Of a stretch of DNA of 64,000 bases, positions 27,546-37,838 are shown in pieces. The position numbers and the translations under genes were made by a program. Position 1 is the first letter of the stretch, and each line of letters starts with the position of its first letter. Source of the stretch: Triticum aestivum (taxonomy: Eukaryota > Streptophyta > Magnoliopsida > Poales > Poaceae); assembly GCF_018294505.1 (NCBI RefSeq), contig NC_057808.1, positions 357,480,696 through 357,544,695 on the forward strand, in the 5' to 3' direction. Below the pieces are notes generated by a model that was given only the letters and a program-made list of their open reading frames with translations, was not told where the DNA came from and made no database searches.

Positions 27546-28106
27546 ATATTGGTCGAGATCACCCACATTGTTGTCATGGAGATCAACTTCGTTGTCATCC
27601 TCCTCGTACTCATCATTCTCCTCTTCAAAAGCTTCATTTTGGTTGTTTGGAGTCGGGCTCAATGTTGGCCAATCTTGTTGCATGAAATGAGGTTCACTCA
27701 TTTGATCTTGGTTAATGGGTGGGGGAGTGCTAGCAACCAACGGGGAGGGGTTCCGGTTCAAGTCCAAATTCAAAGTAGACTCAACCTTCTTGGAGGCAAA
27801 TAACTCAAGAGCCTTGTCTAGAGATTCGGCAACCGTCTCCTTGTATGCAACCCAACGTTGCTCGGAGTTCACACACATTGTCTTCCAACGGATGTGCATT
27901 CCAAAACCAACATTATGCCTTCCCTCGAACTCAACAACGTCACTTGGGTCCATCCAATTCAAATCCTTCCTCACTTGGTCCAAGAGCTCCGCATAGCTAG
28001 GACTACTCTCAAACACCATGTCAAGCTCATCCGGGTCCGGCTCAACATTGCCTTTCAAAAAGGCCTCTTTATCCACATGATGAACATAAACACATGTTCT
28101 CCCCAT
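27519..28106 (-). pseudogene. MURA-like N-terminal region (MULE transposase fragment)
   Basis: The minus-strand frame from MGRTCVYVHHVDKEAF (28106) gives about 195 codons. They contain PSYAELLDQVRKDLNWMDPS, VEFEGRHNVGFG and WVAYKETVAESLDKALELF, resembling the N-terminal part of grass MULE transposases. A Pro/Asn-rich linker and an acidic tail (EEENDEYEEDDNEVDL) follow. The frame is open 45 codons further upstream. However, an AG acceptor (ATTATTGTAG) sits two bases before this Met, and a donor CTTAAG/GTAATC lies near 28452, so a leader intron is likely. No zinc finger or catalytic DDE part follows; the frame stops near the PMD gene end. It is a remnant, not a full transposase. Confidence 0.65.
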
Positions 28107-28900
28107 CCCTACAATAATCAAAAACACACGTATATCAAGTAAGTACATAACAAAAATATTTGCACAAAATACATATGTCATAACATATAAATGAATTAAT
28201 TCCCATAACCCCCACTTAACAATAACCACAACCCTAACCATAGCATAACCCTAACACCAACATCAAACACACATAACCCTAACCCTAGCATACTATGAAA
28301 GCCTAACCATACCAAATTAGCAAAGAAACATAACATGATTCAACACAAATTTGCAAATCCAAGCCAACACTAGGGTTTCCCCAAAGTAGCAAGATTTGAG
28401 CAAATGTGACAATTCCTATGGATGAAAACGAGGGGATCGGAGGAGATTACCTTAAGGGAGGGGTTGGCTTCGAAATCCACGGTCAAATACTCCGGATTTG
28501 CAAGATTTGAGAGGGGGGAGAGGGGAAGAGAGGAGGGGCGCAAGTCTAAGGGTTTGGGTGGGGTGGGGGTGTGTGGGGTGGGGGTGGGAGGGAGAGAGGG
28601 TGGGGCCAGCCTAAGTGGAACACGGACTGTGCAGCGCCTAAGAGACGGGCGCTGCACATTATAAGTGTGGCGCCTAGGACTTAGGCGCTGCGGTGCTGTC
28701 TGTGGGGCCGCAACTGGACCAGGGCTGCCACGCTGGCAGGAGGTGCGACGCCTAAGGGAAGGGCGCTGCATAGTAGTGTGCGGCGCCTAGCTGTTGGGCG
28801 CCACACGAAAGGGTCAGCAGAGTGATTTTTTTCGAAAGCAGGTCAGTTTGTGATTTGATTTCGCCCTCAGGTCAAATATGTGATTTCTGTCGGGTGCTCG

Positions 28901-29438
28901 TAGGGATAAGATTGGGTGTGCGTGCGTGCGGTCATAGGATTGGATGTATGTGCATGTACGTCGGCATTTATAATTCACCGTGCTCAGAATAGGTGAAAAA
29001 TTAATGAGAAGAGGACACATCCGATAGCATGTAGATTTAGTCTGTAACAAAATTGGCCATAAGCCTAAGAGCATGTCTAGGAAATGCCCTGTTCTAGAAG
29101 TCTAAAACTCATTCCCTATCTTAAAAAGTCAAGAAAAAGATTAAACCTTTTCTCAGCTAGCAGATCACCTAAAACTTCACCCCTTAAAAATATTCACTTC
29201 CACGTTCATCCAACCGTTTCCAAACTTATCACAGCACGTTAGTGCAATACATAAGAGTTGAAGAACACACAATTCAACTAGATAGCAAATTTTAATATTC
29301 TCAAACATAACCATGCAAATTCAAATACAACAGACGGTCCAATTGAACTAAAAATCCAAATAAACATGATAAAAAAGCACAAGAATCAAGCGGTATGAAG
29401 GCAACAACGGTGTTCACTGCTCGATAAGATATTTTCGA
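28901..29438. other. flank of the MULE, possible Harbinger end
   Basis: No gene. GAGCATGTCTAGGAAATGCCC at about 29070 resembles a Harbinger terminus and could be the left end of the element that held the transposase fragment at 29440-29785. The other end was not found. Confidence 0.35.
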
Positions 29439-29439
29439 A

Positions 29440-29785
29440 GTCAGTTGTGAGCTTGACGGTTCTCACTCCTTCGGGGTTCTCTTCCATCATGTTTGGGTTA
29501 TGTTCTGGCTCCACTGGGTGTCTATTGAAGAGATACCAAAAGCCATGTCAGTCCTTTCTCTCATCCTTGATGATCATGTTGTGCAAGGTAACACATGTTG
29601 TCATGATGTTCTACAAGGTCTCAGGCTTCCAATACTCAGAAGGTCCATGGACAATCACAATGCATCGTTGAAGCACACCAAAGGCCCTCTAAACATCCTT
29701 TCTAACATATTCTTGCATAGTTGCAAAGTGAGATTTCTTGTTGCCTTTAGAATAGTGGACTATCTTAGAAAATGTGGCCAATGGA
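29440..29785 (-). pseudogene. PIF/Harbinger (HARBI1-type) transposase C-terminal remnant
   Basis: The minus strand reads YPPLATFSKIV, then HFATMQEYVRKDV, stop, RAFGVLQRCIVIVHGP, further on CVTLHNMIIKDE. This is the C-terminal half of a PIF/Harbinger DDE nuclease: the RKDVERAFGVLQ and LHNMI(V/I)EDE blocks are characteristic. In-frame stops interrupt it (one after RKDV, others near EYWKPETL and DERKD). The N-terminal half is missing. The plus-strand ORFs at this place are antisense shadows. Confidence 0.75.
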
Positions 29786-29956
29786 GGATAGTTGCAATGT
29801 GTCTTTTTTCGTAGTTTCATTTTTCAAAACGTTTTATCTCTTGAACCGTCATCCAAATCACGAACCATTTTCACCATTGGGTTTCTCGCGTTGAGATTTT
29901 TCAAACTAGATCCCATGTTGATAGGTATCGATGAACTTTTTTTGCGAGGCAAATAT
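29786..29956. other. left part of a repeat split by the solo LTR
   Basis: AT-rich sequence (GAACCGTCATCCAAATCACG, TTTGCGAGGCAAATAT) interrupted by the LTR. The sequence after the LTR (31727-32230) probably belongs to the same older element, since the target duplication joins them. Confidence 0.4.
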
Positions 29957-31721
29957 TGATGGAAATATGCCCTAGAGGCAATAATAAAGTTGTTATTATT
30001 ATATTTCCTTATTCATGATAAAGGTTTTTTATTCATGTTAGCATTGTATTGATCGGAAACTTAAATACATGTGTGGATACATAAACAAATATTGTGTCCC
30101 TAGTAAGCCTCTACTAAGACTAGCTCGTTGATCAAAGATGGTTAAGGTTTCCTAACCATAGACATGTGTTGTCACTTGATAACGAGATCACATCATTAGG
30201 AGAATGATGTGATGGACAAGACCCATCCGTTAGCTTGACATATGATCGTTCAGTTTATTGCTATTGCTTTATTAATGTCAAATACATATTCCTTTGACTA
30301 TGAGATCATGCAACTCCCGAATACCGGAGGAATACCTTGTGTGCTATCAAATGTGACAACGTAACTGAGTGATCATAAAGATGCTCTACAGATATTTCCG
30401 AAGGTGTTTGTTGAGTTGGCATGGATTGAGATTGGGATTTGTCACTCCGTGTATCGGAGAGGTATCTCTGGGCCCTCTCGGTAATACACATCACAAGAAG
30501 CTTGCAAGCAAAATGACTAAAGAGTTATTACAAGATGATGTATTACGGAACGAGTAAAGAGACTTGCCGGTAATGATATTGAACTAGGTATGAAGATATC
30601 GACGATCAAATCTCGGGCGAGTAACATACCGACAGACAAAGGGAATCAAGTATGTCGTCATAATGGTTCGACCGATAAAGATCTTCGTAGAATATGTAGG
30701 AACCAATATGGGCATCCAGGTTCCGCTATTGGTTATTGACTGAAGAGGTGTCTCGGTCATGTCTACATAGTTCTCGAACCCGTAGGGTCCGCACGCTTAA
30801 CGTTCGTCGACGATATAGTGTTATATGAGTTATATGATTTGGTGACCGAATGTTGTTCGGAGTCCCGGATGAGATCACGGACATAACGAGGAGCTCCGAA
30901 ATGGTCCGAAGGTAAAGATCGATATATAAGACGATAATATTTGGACACCAGAAGAGTTTCGGGAGGTACCGAGTATTCATCGGATCACCAGAAGGGGTTC
31001 CGGGAAGCCCCAGGAGGCTATATGGGCTTAATGGGCCAAAGGGGGAACACACCAGCCCACAAGGGGCTAGTGCGCCCCTCTCCCTGGCCGCCGGTCCAAG
31101 GGCAAGAAAAGGGGGAGGGTTGGCCCCTCCTTCCTTTCCCTCCTCATGAGAGAAAGGAAAGGGGAGGGGGGCGCCACCTCCCCCTGCTTTCCTCCCGCGC
31201 ACAAACAAGGAAAGGGGTGGCGGCCAAGGGGAATTCGGCCACCCTTGGGGCGCTTCCTGGCTGCCTCCCCTCTCCCCCACCTATATATATGTGGGAGGGG
31301 CACCACACATAGACCACGACAATCTCTTAGCCATGTGTGGCGCCCCTATCCACAGTTTCGTCCCTCGGTCATATTATTTGGAGTGCTTAGGCGAAGCCCT
31401 GCGGAGATAGCATCACCACCACCGTCACCACGCCGTCGTGCTGCCGGAACTCATCCACTACTTCGCCCGTCTTGCTGGATCAAGAAGACGAGGACGTCAC
31501 CGAGCTGAACGTGTGCTGAACGCGGAGGTGCCGTACGTTCGGTACTTGAGCGGTTGGATCGCGAAGAAGTTCGACTACATCAACCGTGTTACTAAACGCT
31601 TCCGCTTACGGTCTACGAGGGTATGTAGACATACTCCCCCCTCTCTTTGCTATGCATCTCCATGGATAAATCTTGCGTGTGCATAGAATTTTTTTTATTT
31701 TCCATGCAGCGTGCCCCAACA
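29957..31721 (+). mobile_element. solo LTR, BARE/WIS/Angela copia family
   Basis: A complete LTR of 1765 bp from TGATGGAAATATGCCCTAG to CCCCAACA. It has a perfect 5-bp target duplication AATAT at 29952-29956 and 31722-31726. No internal domain, primer-binding site or second LTR is attached, so it arose by recombination between two LTRs. A TATA-type CCTATATATATG lies at about 31279-31290, with the R/U5 part after it. ORFs in it are not genes. Confidence 0.95.
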
Positions 31722-31726
31722 AATAT

Positions 31727-32240
31727 GTGCTTCCAACTAATGGTAACTTGTGCTTCACGCGGAAGTACATATGTGCTTCACTTTGTGGTAACATAGTTTA
31801 TCACACAACATAACCGTGTTTCACGCGGTAAAAAAACAAAAACAAACGGCAAAAAACCGAAGAGAAAAAAGGAAAGAAAAAATTGAAAAAATTGGAAATC
31901 CTTAGAAAAATCACAGAAGCACATTATAGTTTGTGCTTCACCGTCAAGCACAACCGCGTTTTTCACGAGGAAGCGTAACTTTGCTTCATCAGCAAGCAGG
32001 TACTTCTGCCATATGTAAACCGAAAAAAAGAACCCCCCCCCCACCACACACACACACAAAAAGGAAAACCAAGCAAAATTCGAAACCCATAGAGAAGCCA
32101 CAAAAAAAGTGCTCCCGCGAATGTGCCTAGCGTGTGACATCATGGCAACGGCTGGGCACACCACACGGCTGGCCCTCGCGCACCCGCTGGAAGGCCCTTC
32201 CAAGGGCACCCGCCAACTAGTGATGCCCCTATATTTTTTA
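31727..32240. repeat. GTGCTTC-rich repeat, right part of an element split by the solo LTR
   Basis: The motif (T)GTGCTTC recurs with nearby CACGCGG(A/T)A-type phrases between 31728 and 32000. An A-rich middle follows, then GGCACCCGCCAACTAGTGATGCCCC near 32195-32227, which looks like a DNA-transposon terminus. Class unknown. Confidence 0.4.
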
Positions 32241-32377
32241 TGGATTATTGGTTTGAGAGATATGCTAGCTAGGCCTTATAATCCTTAAGAAGTCGTGCTC
32301 TAAATTTGTTTTGTTTATCTTTGACTGCACCGTCAGCTCAGCCCTTCTTCACTCCAGCGGCAACCAACGCTTCCTTA

Positions 32378-32710
32378 GAGCATCTCTAATAGATTTAGGG
32401 CATCAAAGTTGGCTTGGAGCAAAATTTGAACACCAAAATGTTCATCACCAACAGTTGTCCTAAAATTGATGCCCTAAAATTAGGGCTCCTCGTGGAGCAA
32501 CATAGTAATGTAAAACACATGTTTTCTTGTGGTCTTGGATGGTCCCAACTGCCCTATAAAGTTTGCTACAGCCACCCAAGTATTTTGCAACTGCACTATT
32601 CTTGGAGTAATTTCTTTTGCATATAGGGCACCTACTGGAGCAGCGTTTTTGCCCCCTCGTGATGTAAAAAGCGGTTATGCCCTATTTTTGGGTAACTGTT
32701 GAAGATGCTC
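32378..32710. mobile_element. Tourist/PIF-Harbinger MITE
   Basis: 333 bp with ends GAGCATCTCTAATAG and the inverted CTGTTGAAGATGCTC, flanked by TTA (32375-32377 and 32711-32713). Inside, GCCCTAAAATTAGGGC and similar palindromes occur. Non-coding. Confidence 0.85.
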
Positions 32711-32825
32711 TTACACTTGTTAACTGCCTCGAAAAAAGAACAATCCGCCACCTGGACGTTCTCCCTACCGGCGGCTACCGCCGGTCACAAGATCACATCG
32801 CACCACATCACGTATAAAACCCTGG

Positions 32826-35800
32826 ACTCGGAAAAGATCTAGGTCTGGACGCCACCACCGGCTGTGGCGCTACCACAACGCCGGCGTCAACCATCCCTTC
32901 CATTCGTGTGCATGTCTCCGCTCCCTCGACTCCATGTTGAAGGATGTGTGACTACACGTGAGGTTTTTGTCACCCTCGGCCTGGCGGCTAGGGTTTTTTT
33001 CTCCGCCTCGACGAAGTGATCGTGGGCGTACTCCTTGTCCCTCCGTCGGCTTCGGCGGCGGCAGGTTTTCTCTCCCTCCGCTGGCTTCGGCGACGGCAAG
33101 TTTTTCCTCTCCCTTCCCGGCTTGCCGGCAGCGAGGGATAGTTTTCGTCGAGATTGCTAATTTTCTTGGCGGCGCTCTAAGGGTGATCGCCAATGAAAAC
33201 CCTAGCATGGAATTGCCGGGGGTTGCTCTCGCCCACGGCAATTCAAGAGCTTTTGGACCTCCAAGGGCGGCTGAGAGCAGATGTGGTCTTTCTATCGGAA
33301 TCGCATCTGAATAATGACAAGGCAGAAGCATTAAGGGTTAAGTTAGGGTTTGATCTTTTTCATTTAGTGGCCAGTGATGGTCGTGCTGGTGGACTTGTAC
33401 TTTACTATAATCTATCAAATGAAGTGGTTTTGAATTATTCTTCGGATAACTGTATTGATGGCATAGTGATGGATGGGAATTACCCAGCTTGGCGAATTGC
33501 AGGGTTCTATGGAGAACCAAGTTGGGAGAGGAAGCATCTCTCATGGACGTACCTTCGTGATATTCACGCAAATAATTCTGGGCCATGGATGGTTCTTGGC
33601 GATTTCAATGGAATTACTAATATGAGTGAAAAGGAAGGTGGCAATATCCGACCTGATCACTACATGCGGGAGTTCAGAGATTGCATCGATGATTGTGGAC
33701 TACAGGAAGTGATGATGATAGGTGATACTTTCACATGGAGTCGAGGGGCCGTCAGAGAGCGGCTTGACAGGGCTCTATGTAATGAGATGTGGGCAGAAAA
33801 AATTCCTTATGCAGCCTTAGTGCACGAACATCATACCCACTCAGACCACAGGCCTATTCTGCTTGACACTGAGTACTTCAAACTGCTGATGAGGCAGCAG
33901 CAGAACCGGAAACGAATGTTTGAAGCCCGCTGTTTGGATGAAGGGACAGTGAACGAGATCATCAATTCAGCTTGGGAGCGTGCCAAGTTAGTTGGATTAG
34001 GTCCCTCCCTAGCGGACCGGACCAAGGCAGTGTTGAACGATTTGCATGAGTGGGATCGTGAGACCCTCAAGAGCCCCAAGAAGAGAATAAATAAGTTAAA
34101 GAAAGACCTGGAGAAAATAAGGAGGGGGCCGAACACTATTGAGGTCCAGCAGAAAATGGAAGATATTCAGGTTTTGATTGAAAACTTACTGGATCAAGAA
34201 GAGCTTATCTGACTCCAACATGGTAGAGCAAATTGGCTGTTGCATGGTGACCGAAACACAGCTTATTTTCATAGAGCAGCTTCGACACGTAAGAAAATGA
34301 ATTGCATCAAGAAGCTACTTGATGATACCGGAGTGTGGAGGGAAAGTGAGGAGGACATTAATACCATTATTTCAGATTACTTTTCTGATCTGTTCATAGC
34401 ACAGGTTCAGCAGCCGGATCTAAATGTGCTGTCCAGGGTGCAACGACGTGTAACTGAAGCCATGAATGTTCTTATGGCTCCCTATACGACAGAAGAGGTT
34501 AGGAAAGCTTTGTTCTCGATTGCTGACTTCAAAGCTCCCGGGCTGGATGGATTACATGCAGTTTTTTATAAGAGGTTTTGGCCAATGCTAGGGGAAGACC
34601 TTGTGATGGAAGTTCTTAGTGCAGTTAATTCACAGGAGATACCACCAGGATGGAACGACACAACTATTGTGATGATTCCCAAGATTAACACACCTGAGAA
34701 AGTTACACAGTTCAAACCCATTAGCTTGTGTAATGTGGTCTATAAAATTATCTCAAAGATGATTGCTGCAAGACTGAAAAATTTGCTTCCAGAAATCATT
34801 AGTCCAACACGGAGTGCCTTTGTTCCAAGGAGGCTCATCACTGATAATGTCTTTATAGCTTATGAGAGTCTCCATGCAATTAAACAGAAGAAAAAAGGCA
34901 AGGAGGGATGGTATGCGGTAAAGTTGGATATGCACAAAGCCTATGATCGTGTTGAGTGGGTCTTCTTGGAGGCAATGTTACTAAAACTGGGGTTCATGGC
35001 TGATTGGGTCAAAATGATTATGGTTTGTGTATCATCTTTGGAGTACAGAGTGAGGTACAATTCGGTTGAAACGGATACTATCAAACCATCGCGAGGCCTT
35101 CGCCAGGGTGATCCTTTATCACCCTACTTATTTTTGCTGGTTACTGAGGGACTGATAGCACTTCTGAACCATGCAGAGCAATCAGGTGAAATTGTGGAAC
35201 TTAAGGTTTGTCGAGATGCACCCTCTGTTACAAATCTCTTGTTTGCTGACGACTCCTTAATTCTGATGAAAGCTAATGTGTCGAATGCGATATGTTTGAA
35301 ATCTGTTCTGGATGCTTATTGTGATGCTTCTGGCCAGTTGGTGAGTGTGGATAAATCTAGTATTTTTTTCAGCCCTAGCACGGATGTAAACATCAAGGCT
35401 TAGGTTTGCACCACTCTTAATATCATGACTGAGGCTCTGAATGAAAAATATTTGGGGTTGCCCACTACCCTAGGATTGGACAAAACTGATAGTTTTCAAT
35501 ACTTATTTGACCGGTTGATCTTGAGATTGTCAGGATGGAAGGAAAAATGTCTGTCTTTTGGAGGTAAGGAAGTGCTTATCAAATCTGTTGCACAAGCCAT
35601 ACCAACGTACGCGATGTCGGTCTTTAAAATTCCTAAGAAAATCTGCAAAGGAATTACAGATGCGATCTCTCGGTACTGGTGGGGTGATGATGCGTCACAT
35701 AACAGAATGCACTGGTTTGCTTGGTGGAAGATGTGCATACCATAGAGCAGAGGAGGAATGGGGTTCCGAGACATTCATCGTTTTAACTTGACACTATTGG

Positions 35801-37330
35801 CAAAACAAGCATGGCGACTTATTGAAGATCCCGAATCCCTCTGTGCAAAGATTCTTAAAGCAAAATATTATCCTGATGAGGATCTTATGAATGCTAGGTT
35901 GAAAAAGAAGGCCTCTTATACGTGGCAAAGTATAATGGCAGGTGAGGAGACTTTGAAACATGGACACATATGGAGGGTGGGTGATGGTCAAAAAATTAAG
36001 ATATGGGAGGATAGCTGGATCCCACAATCACCATCCAGGAAGGTTATCTCTAGTAGAGGAAATCATCTCCTCTCCCGCGTGTCAGATCTTATTGATCCAG
36101 TGTTAGGTGACTGGGATTCGTTGCTGATGAACCAAACTTTTTGCAGTGTTGATGCTGAGAGAATTCTTGCAATCCCACTTCCAGTATACGAAATGACAGA
36201 TTTCTTAGCACGGAGCTTCACTAAAACAGGTGTGTTCACGGTAAAGTCAGCATATCATGCCGTTTGGGAATCAAAGTTTGGCCACAATTCGCAGGGTACG
36301 CCGTGCTCATCCTCGCCAACACCTACATGGGATTCGGTGTGGAGTCTGAGCTGCGCAGCAAAGATTAAATTTTTTGTCTGGAGAGTACTTCTTAGTGCTA
36401 TTCCATGCCGTGCAATACTAGCTGATAGACACATCAAGATCAAGCCACATTGCCCAGTATGCAACCAAGGGCCGAAGAGCATCCGCCATCTTCTATTTGA
36501 ATGCCCTGTTGCGGTGCAGGTATGGAAACTCCTCGGAGTGCTAGATGTGATAGAGCATGGATTTGAGATGAATATGTCTGGCGAGGTAGTGCTGGAATTT
36601 CTTCTCAGTTTACCAGACAATCATATCCATGTGCTAGGTTTGCCGAAACTGAGAGAAACTGTGGCTACATGCTGTTGGTTTTTGTGGTGGGAAAGGAGGA
36701 AGATTACACATGGAGGTGATCCACAAACGGCGGCACAGATCAACCTTGCTGTACGAGCCTTGGCGGCGAACTTCATTGCAACGTGTTCCTCAAAGCTGAA
36801 AATTCGTGTGGGTGGCTGGACGAGACCGAGGACTGATTACGTCAAGCTAAATGTGGATGCGGGATTTGACCATGACTCACTTAAAGGCTCTGTAGGTGCT
36901 GTCATCAGAGACCACAACGGTAAGTTCATCGCTGCCCCGAATGAAAAACTTGAAATCTGCTATGATGCTTTCGCAGCAGAAGCAACTACAGTTAGGTTTG
37001 GCCTAAACCTCGCCCGCACAGCTGGGTGCAGCAAAATTGAAGTAAATTCAGATAGCGTGGATGTGATTTCAGCACTCAAAGAGGGATACTCATCTTCGGT
37101 GGCCAGCGCGATCTTCGATGATTGTTATTTCATGTCTTTAGATTTCAGTCATATTGTTTTTAAACATTGTTATAGAGAGAACAATAAAGTAGCCCACGAA
37201 TTAGCTAGACTAGCTAGATTCACCACTCCTGATGTATGGATGGATGCAGCCCCGATGGCTGTTATTCCTCTTATTGTCTCTGATGCTACAATTGTAGCCA
37301 ATTAATAAAGGAGCGGTTGATTTAAAAAAA
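32826..37330 (+). mobile_element. LINE (L1-type non-LTR retrotransposon), 4.5 kb
   Basis: Flanked by a perfect 16-bp direct repeat, ACGTATAAAACCCTGG (32810-32825 and 37331-37346), the target duplication. The A-rich 3' tail TTTAAAAAAA follows an AATAAA-like signal. A GC-rich 5' leader of about 370 bp precedes one long frame (33193-37305). There is no ORF1/gag-like frame, so it is either an ORF1-less lineage or truncated between the two ORFs. The intact duplication indicates a fairly recent insertion, about 500 bp past the 3' end of the PP2C gene. Confidence 0.95.
33193..37305 (+). pseudogene. LINE ORF2: endonuclease, reverse transcriptase, RNase H
   Basis: One uninterrupted reading frame of 1371 codons (stop included) with three internal stops and no frameshift. 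Domains in order: an APE-type endonuclease (residues ~1-235: WNCRGL at the start, LGDFNGI, SDHRPIL); a reverse transcriptase (~430-740: PGLDGLHAVFYKRFWP, RLITDNVFIAYE, KLDMHKAYDRVEW, RGLRQGDPLSPYLF, catalytic FADDS); a zinc-binding RVT region (~1060-1120: WRVLLSAIPCRAIL, CPVCNQGPKSIRHLLFECP); and a C-terminal plant RNase H (~1215-1345: KLNVDAGFD, AEA, VNSDSVDVISAL). The stops are TGA at 34210 where the family has Trp before LQHGRANW, TAG at 35401, and TAG at 35743 just before SRGGMGF. Each is explained by one base substitution. It cannot make the full protein now. Confidence 0.95.
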
Positions 37331-37346
37331 ACGTATAAAACCCTGG

Positions 37347-37838
37347 CCATTTCCTCGCATGTGGCATCTCTTCCGCCATCAAATGTTAAAACTACTTCAC
37401 ATTGACATTCAATACTTCTAGAACAAAAAGTATATCTTATCAAATCGATTTCAGAAGAAAAGGAAATGCACAGATAAGCTTAAAGCATTCAAACAATCAC
37501 CAAACTTTTTCTTTTTCTCAACCACCGTCATTCAACTCATCTACAAAAAGAATATTAGTGATCCTTTAGACCCCTGTACAGTCAAGCTAAAATTCTAACG
37601 ACTATGCTTTCCTCATTTGAAAAGGGTGCCCTTTTCCATGTCGGTGGGACTGATCAATGAATTTCCAACCTAACTTGTCAAGAATACTTTGTACTGCTTG
37701 ACTAGAGTGGTCAATGTACAAAAAGAAATATGTGGTCAACTGACTAATGTTCCTGGTAAAGAAAACAAAGGAATGTCTATCAAAGAATGGTTTCAGCAAT
37801 TAGGCCTGCCCGACGTGACTGAAGGCATCTGCGGTCGA
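37347..37838 (-). other. probable 3' UTR / flank of the PP2C gene
   Basis: Sequence between the LINE and the PP2C stop codon. The 65-codon minus-strand ORF (37602-37799) has no domain and lies where the 3' UTR is expected. Confidence 0.45.

Larger units (their letters stand above)
25659..28891. mobile_element. Mutator-like element with PMD and MURA-like genes
   Basis: A 3233-bp element flanked by a perfect 9-bp target duplication, GGGTGCTCG, at 25650-25658 and 28892-28900. The terminal inverted repeats are about 275 bp (25659-25932 and 28614-28891). They begin G(G/A)CAGAAATCACATATTTG and continue with GACCTGAGGGCGAAATC and several GCAGCGCC-type boxes. Both the length of the duplication and the long arms are diagnostic of Mutator. 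Inside are two convergent genes, each with a candidate leader exon and intron: a plant mobile domain gene (plus strand) and a MURA N-terminus-like gene (minus strand). The catalytic DDE region of a MULE transposase is absent, so mobility needs a helper. It lies only 31 bp from the CACTA element's right end. Confidence 0.93.

Noticed and set aside
27411..27803. 130-codon hydrophobic plus-strand ORF as a membrane protein
   Set aside because: It is antisense to the acidic tail of the MURA-like fragment and out of frame with the PMD exon.
28200..28300. CCCTAACCCTA-like words suggesting an interstitial telomere repeat
   Set aside because: Only a few imperfect ACCCTAA words in a short stretch of the MULE's leader intron; not a tandem array.
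29447..29814. Plus-strand ORFs as a small gene
   Set aside because: Antisense of the Harbinger transposase remnant, which has the characteristic protein blocks on the minus strand.
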